A DNA stretch of 9,655 nucleotides. It comes from Bacillota bacterium (GTDB lineage: Bacteria; Bacillota; Clostridia; Acetivibrionales; DSM-1351). Location of the stretch: NCBI GenBank assembly GCA_023431385.1, contig JAEYWA010000188.1, positions 1 through 9,655 of the forward strand, given 5' to 3'. The notes beneath the pieces were generated by a model. It made no database searches and was not told the DNA's origin. It saw nothing but the letters and a program-made list of their open reading frames with translations. How positions within the stretch are numbered: position 1 is the stretch's first letter; each line of letters starts with the position of its first letter. The position numbers and the translations under genes are program-made. Of this stretch, positions 7,246 to 9,655 are shown one piece after another.

Positions 7246-7479
7246 CTAATTATCCAGTATTTCCAATCTGCCTTCGTCAATAAACTTCTGTATGTGAGCA
7301 ACCTTGATATCCAATTCAGTAGCGATTTTTCCAATAGTAGACCTGGGATACAATTTCAGATAACTCTTTATTTTCTTAAACTCCAATTCGTTTCTTTGAC
7401 TACAGCTAAGGCAGAGACCGTCACTGGTAGTATATTGGAAGGTACCTAAACATTCTTTACATTTCTTTGTATCAGACAT
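7246..7479 (-). CDS. Small zinc-ribbon / helix-turn-helix protein, resembles the N-terminus of YvyF
   Basis: 77 residues. Two CxxC pairs, C7-K-E-C10 and C23-L-S-C26, predict a one-zinc ribbon. After a basic linker, residues 46-71 (RSTIGKIATELDIKV then IQKFIDEGRL) look like a helix-turn-helix. This order matches, from memory, the N-terminal half of YvyF, a protein of flagellar operons about 140 residues long, but no flagellar gene is nearby and the C-terminal half is absent. AGGGG before the ATG (TTATAGGGGTATGATTT) serves as ribosome binding site. It lies 17 bases downstream of the AI-2E-family gene and is probably co-transcribed with it. A small DNA- or RNA-binding regulator is the likeliest role; the target is unknown. 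Confidence 0.7.
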   Translation of the reverse strand: MSDTKKCKECLGTFQYTTSDGLCLSCSQRNELEFKKIKSYLKLYPRSTIGKIATELDIKVAHIQKFIDEGRLEILDN

Positions 7480-7496
7480 AAATCATACCCCTATAA

Positions 7497-8549
7497 TTAA
7501 TTTTTAACTTCCTTATCTGTTTTTTCACTAAGGGATACATCAGGATTTTTAACTTCAAGAACATCCAGTATAAAAATAAATATAGGTATTCCGATTATCA
7601 GTCCCCATATTCCCAACAGATACTCTGAAACAATAAGAACTACAAAGGTATAGAAAACCGGAAGTTTAGTTTTTTGAGACATCAGTTTCGGGTTGAGAAT
7701 ATAACTCTCAAGAGCGTGCAATATAGCGATTAGGACAAGCACATAAACAATCATTTTGAAGCCGCCGATGGTAAATGCAATTATGGATAAAGGTATCAGC
7801 GATATAACAACTCCGGCTACAGGGACAAGTCCCAGTACAAATATCATTGCTCCAAGTCCCAAAACCTGTGGAAAATCAAGCACATATAGCATTATCATTG
7901 ACAAAATAGTATTTACAAAGGAGATTGTAATTTGAGTTTGAATAACTTTACCAAAGGATTGAAGAAACTTTCTTCCAAAGAATGCCATCTCTTCGTAAAC
8001 AATCCTTACTTTGCTGTTTTGAAAATTTAAGGTAAATTTTACTATTCTGTTCTTTTCAAGTATAAAGAATAAGCTTAAAATCAGTGCAATAAAAATTTCA
8101 ATTCCCCATTTACCAATATTAGTGATGGATTTAATAAGACCTTCATAGTTATTGGTAATATAAGTGGATACTTTAAATTCTCTCAAAAGCGATAAAATGT
8201 AATTCAAGGTATCGTTCTCATAAGTTCCGTTAAGGAAAATTATGGCTTGTTGAATAATAGTATTTACCTCAGAAATAATTTTAGGAATATACAAATACAG
8301 TACATAAACGGCTAGTGTAACAATAGCCAGATATACAATAATTATAATGGCCTTTAATATCCTGGAGTTAAGATTTTTGGCTCTTCTAAATACAAAGTCC
8401 TGGGCAGTATACCCGAGATATGCAAAGATGAAGGTTAATAAAAACATATTGGCCATACCTCTTAGGAGGTAAATGCCTACTCCAAAAGCAATAAGGATTA
8501 ATATACGCCTTGGCATTTGCTTTGTGAAGATAGATTTAATAGTCGTCAT
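7497..8549 (-). CDS. AI-2E family (DUF20/UPF0118) membrane transporter
   Basis: 350 residues with about eight hydrophobic segments: roughly 15-30, 33-48, 65-88, 150-167, 207-226, 232-262, 266-285 and 301-335. A soluble stretch rich in short helices lies between segments 3 and 4 (about 90-148), as is usual in this family. Typical marks are the conserved loop LGLVPVAGVVISLIP (about 239-253) and ESYILNPKLM (about 286-295). Relatives were named for AI-2 export (TqsA), but others act as Na+/H+ antiporters or envelope proteins, so the substrate is open. The last 20 residues are charged and probably cytoplasmic. The ribosome binding site is modest (AAGGAAAC, about 11 bases before the ATG). It leads a two-gene leftward unit with the zinc-ribbon protein. 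Confidence 0.9.
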   Translation of the reverse strand: MTTIKSIFTKQMPRRILILIAFGVGIYLLRGMANMFLLTFIFAYLGYTAQDFVFRRAKNLNSRILKAIIIIVYLAIVTLAVYVLYLYIPKIISEVNTIIQQAIIFLNGTYENDTLNYILSLLREFKVSTYITNNYEGLIKSITNIGKWGIEIFIALILSLFFILEKNRIVKFTLNFQNSKVRIVYEEMAFFGRKFLQSFGKVIQTQITISFVNTILSMIMLYVLDFPQVLGLGAMIFVLGLVPVAGVVISLIPLSIIAFTIGGFKMIVYVLVLIAILHALESYILNPKLMSQKTKLPVFYTFVVLIVSEYLLGIWGLIIGIPIFIFILDVLEVKNPDVSLSEKTDKEVKN

Positions 8550-8593
8550 AGAAAACCGTTTCCTTGTTAAATTTTAAGAAAAACATCAAACTC

Positions 8594-8606
8594 CCGTTTA
8601 AAACGG
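8594..8606. promoter_or_regulatory. Operator-like palindrome in the AI-2E gene leader
   Basis: CCGTTT-A-AAACGG is a perfect palindrome (arms 8594-8599 and 8601-8606), 45 bases before the gene start. A third CCGTTT lies at 8556-8561. It could be a regulator site or a small leader hairpin. Confidence 0.3.
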
Positions 8607-8632
8607 AAATTATGTAATTTACTTATAAGTCA

Positions 8633-8660
8633 ATTATATAGAAATATTGATAACTAATAA
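8633..8660 (-). promoter_or_regulatory. Possible promoter of the AI-2E-family gene
   Basis: Read leftward, TTATTA (8660-8655), a 16-base spacer and a perfect TATAAT (8638-8633) precede the gene by about 84 bases. The -35 match is weak. The remaining AT-rich DNA up to 8720 shows nothing else I can name. Confidence 0.4.
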
Positions 8661-8722
8661 AGAGGTTTTCAATAAAAATGAAGTTCAAATATTGTTACCT
8701 TCAATTTTAATCTTTATAATTA

Positions 8723-8759
8723 AATAAAAGGATACCGTCCAAAACGGCATCCTTTTATT
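8723..8759 (-). terminator. Terminator of the spore protein gene
   Basis: A 16-base stem (8723-8738 with 8744-8759) has a 5-base loop. The one imperfect pair (8734/8748) is A-C on the + strand but a G-U wobble in the leftward RNA, so the RNA stem is continuous leftward and ends in CCTTTTATTT. It lies 33 bases after the SASP stop. Confidence 0.85.
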
Positions 8760-8791
8760 ATTGCGTCCATACGGACTCTTACCCGCTAATA

Positions 8792-8986
8792 TTACTTGTT
8801 CATACCCTGTTGATCTCTGAATGTCTTAAATACTGTTTTAGTGATGTTTCCACCAATTTTACCAGCTTCTCTGGAAGTCAAATCACCATTATATCCTTCT
8901 TTGAGGTTTACGCCTACCTGAGAAGCTATTTCATACTTCATGTTCTCAAAACCACTTGGTCTGTTATTAGATCTGTTGCTTGACAT
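8792..8986 (-). CDS. Small acid-soluble spore protein, alpha/beta type
   Basis: 64 residues. SASPs coat DNA in the dormant spore, shift it toward an A-like form and protect it from UV and heat; the protease GPR degrades them at germination. Marks are KYEIASQVGV (17-26), matching the conserved helix with the GPR cleavage region (E-I-A-S), and TSREAGKIGGNITK (37-50), the second DNA-binding helix region with GG-x-x-T-K. The start is the ATG at 8986: AAGGAGG (9002-8996) lies 9 bases upstream, while the ATG at 9022 would add 12 residues and bury that site inside the gene. I saw no convincing sigma-G promoter, though a forespore promoter is expected. A strong terminator follows, so it is a single-gene unit. 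It shows the host is a spore former. Confidence 0.92.
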   Translation of the reverse strand: MSSNRSNNRPSGFENMKYEIASQVGVNLKEGYNGDLTSREAGKIGGNITKTVFKTFRDQQGMNK

Positions 8987-9073
8987 AATCGCATTCCTCC
9001 TTTTAGTATCACCATATTTCACTTTAACAGTGATTTTGTTGGTGTAATAATATATTCTGCAATAAGTAAAAAA

Positions 9074-9093
9074 ATATTACGGTAATATATTAC
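9074..9093. promoter_or_regulatory. Cluster of GTAATAT half-sites upstream of the SASP gene
   Basis: ATATTAC-G-GTAATAT (9074-9088) overlaps GTAATATATTAC (9082-9093), a perfect 12-base palindrome. Three half-sites in alternating orientation lie about 90-105 bases before the SASP start. They may be an operator or an AT-rich chance pattern. Confidence 0.3.
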
Positions 9094-9173
9094 TTTTGGG
9101 TTATTAATTTATGGAAGGATCTCAGTAGGATTAAAGTTTAATCGATTATATATTACTGAATATAACGAGGTAT

Positions 9174-9207
9174 AAAAAATGCCCCCTGCTTCTACGAAGT
9201 GGAGGGC
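9174..9207 (-). terminator. Terminator of the structured RNA
   Basis: The arms 9181-9192 and 9196-9207 form a stem with two internal mismatches and a 3-base loop; the leftward RNA then runs into U6 (9179-9174). There is no T tract on the other side, so the direction is leftward. Confidence 0.75.
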
Positions 9208-9221
9208 TAACAAGTTAGCCC
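9204..9221. repeat. Perfect inverted repeat overlapping the terminator stem
   Basis: GGGCTAAC-aa-GTTAGCCC has 8-base arms (9204-9211 and 9214-9221). Bases 9204-9207 are shared with the terminator stem, so in RNA the two hairpins exclude each other. Confidence 0.7.
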
Positions 9222-9386
9222 TTGTACCGCTTCGGGTTTCAGACGGTGAGCGTATCCCAGATGTCCATTGTGTTTCAAAAGGCACTATGTGCACGTTGGA
9301 CACCATTGCCTCGTTGAAACGCCGCTGATGTAAGGAAATTTTTCTACAGTCGAAAAATTTTCTCTGAAATGAGGCGTTATAATTTA

Positions 9387-9415
9387 TAAAGTGGCGTTGA
9401 CTACCCGCCACTTTA
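9387..9415 (-). terminator. Hairpin after DUF378, possible weak terminator or RNA 5' element
   Basis: A perfect 10-base stem TAAAGTGGCG / CGCCACTTTA has a 9-base loop, 5 bases after the DUF378 stop. The leftward tail (TAAATTATAA) is A/T-rich but not a U run, so it may end DUF378 weakly, or mark a processing point before the structured RNA. Confidence 0.45.
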
Positions 9416-9420
9416 GGCTG

Positions 9421-9633
9421 TTAATGATTTCTTACTGGTGCTGATTCCCTAAATAAAAGACTTATACTGTACAGTCCGGCAATACCTACAATAGTAAATA
9501 TTGTCCTTGTAATAAGTGAAGCTGTTCCAAATATCGAAGCCACCAGGTCGTATCTGAATAAGCCGACAGACAGCCAGTTTAGAGCTCCTATAATTACTAA
9601 TACTAGTGCAACTCTATCCAAAGGTGTTCTCAT
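9421..9633 (-). CDS. DUF378 family small membrane protein
   Basis: 70 residues with two hydrophobic helices. The first (about 7-26) carries the family hallmark ALVLVIIGALNW followed by SVGLFRYDLVASIFG; the second is about 41-62 (TIFTIVGIAGLYSISLLF). DUF378 proteins are widespread in Firmicutes and have no established function. I prefer the second ATG (9633): AGGAAG (9647-9642) is 8 bases from it but only 2 from the first ATG (9639), and MRTPLDRVAL is the usual family N-terminus. The longer form adds two residues. The usual NWGLVG motif reads NWLSVG here. The promoter lies outside the window. The structured RNA candidate follows on the same strand. Confidence 0.88.
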   Translation of the reverse strand: MRTPLDRVALVLVIIGALNWLSVGLFRYDLVASIFGTASLITRTIFTIVGIAGLYSISLLFRESAPVRNH

Positions 9634-9655
9634 TGTCATAACTTCCTTTCTTGAT

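Larger units (their letters stand above)
9174..9380 (-). ncRNA. Candidate structured non-coding RNA with pseudoknot and terminator
   Basis: The stretch 8987-9420 has no credible gene, yet this part is GC-richer than the flanks and heavily self-complementary. In the leftward RNA, 9318-9323 can pair with 9373-9378, enclosing a hairpin 9336-9344/9352-9360 (9 bp, 7-base loop). TGGACACC (9297-9304) pairs with GATGTCCA (9260-9267), 8 bp with one wobble. TTGAAAC (9314-9320) pairs with GTTTCAA (9272-9278), 7 bp. The last two interleave, which makes an H-type pseudoknot. The 3' end is a stem at 9181-9207 followed by six U. Size, pseudoknot and clostridial host would fit the raiA RNA class; 6S RNA is another thought. 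I cannot confirm either from memory. The 5' end is uncertain and no clear promoter was found, so it could also be processed from the DUF378 transcript. Confidence 0.6.

Noticed and set aside
9020..9022. Upstream ATG for the SASP gene
   Set aside because: It would place the AAGGAGG site inside the coding region and add residues not typical of SASPs.
9181..9260. SAM riboswitch, suggested by a GAAACCCG match
   Set aside because: The rest of the SAM-I core is missing, and the element is not followed by a leftward methionine or cysteine gene.
9109..9411. 100-codon leftward open frame
   Set aside because: It runs through the structured RNA and its terminator, has no Shine-Dalgarno, and encodes a sequence of no recognisable family.
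9396..9426. Rightward promoter TTGACT / TTAATG
   Set aside because: TTGACT lies in a hairpin loop, the -10 is poor, and no rightward gene follows.

Overview
The window looks like chromosome of a low-to-middle GC, spore-forming, anaerobic Firmicute of the Clostridia. The protein styles suggest the Ruminiclostridium / cellulolytic Clostridium group. The evidence is an alpha/beta-type small acid-soluble spore protein (SASP), strong AGGAGG ribosome binding sites, AT-rich spacers, and a long HflX with the N-terminal extension I associate with clostridia. No insertion sequence, prophage gene, CRISPR array, tRNA or rRNA was seen. The exact species is an inference.

Layout. Bases 1-4771 (+) form a likely operon: the 3' nine-tenths of a U32-family (RlhA/YdcP-like) gene, a dUTPase, a long HflX GTPase with an extra N-terminal domain, and perhaps a 29-residue membrane peptide. 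Bases 4837-5341 (+) hold a Nudix hydrolase closed by a clear terminator. After a 221-base leader comes a YigZ/IMPACT-family gene (5563-6219), then a yebC gene with its own good sigma-A promoter (6247-7110). A two-way terminator at 7151-7175 separates these from leftward genes. Those are an AI-2E-family membrane protein followed by a tiny zinc-ribbon/helix-turn-helix protein (8549-7246), a SASP gene (8986-8792) and a DUF378 membrane protein (9633-9421). Between the last two lies a stretch of about 200 bases with no credible gene but strong RNA structure, read leftward and ending in a terminator.

Common thread. Several genes touch the ribosome or translation: U32/RlhA-like (rRNA hydroxylation in its characterised relative), HflX (ribosome splitting), YigZ/IMPACT, and YebC/TACO1. 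dUTPase and Nudix add nucleotide-pool housekeeping. The spore and envelope genes on the right are a separate group.

Most interesting points. (1) HflX carries a complete JAMM/MPN+-type metal-site pattern (Glu ... HxH-x7-S-x2-D) in its N-terminal extension. (2) The hflX reading frame has no ATG/GTG/TTG at the right distance from its near-perfect Shine-Dalgarno; the codon there is ATC. (3) The structured RNA candidate at 9174-9380 contains two long complementary pairs arranged as a pseudoknot, plus overlapping hairpins at its 3' end.
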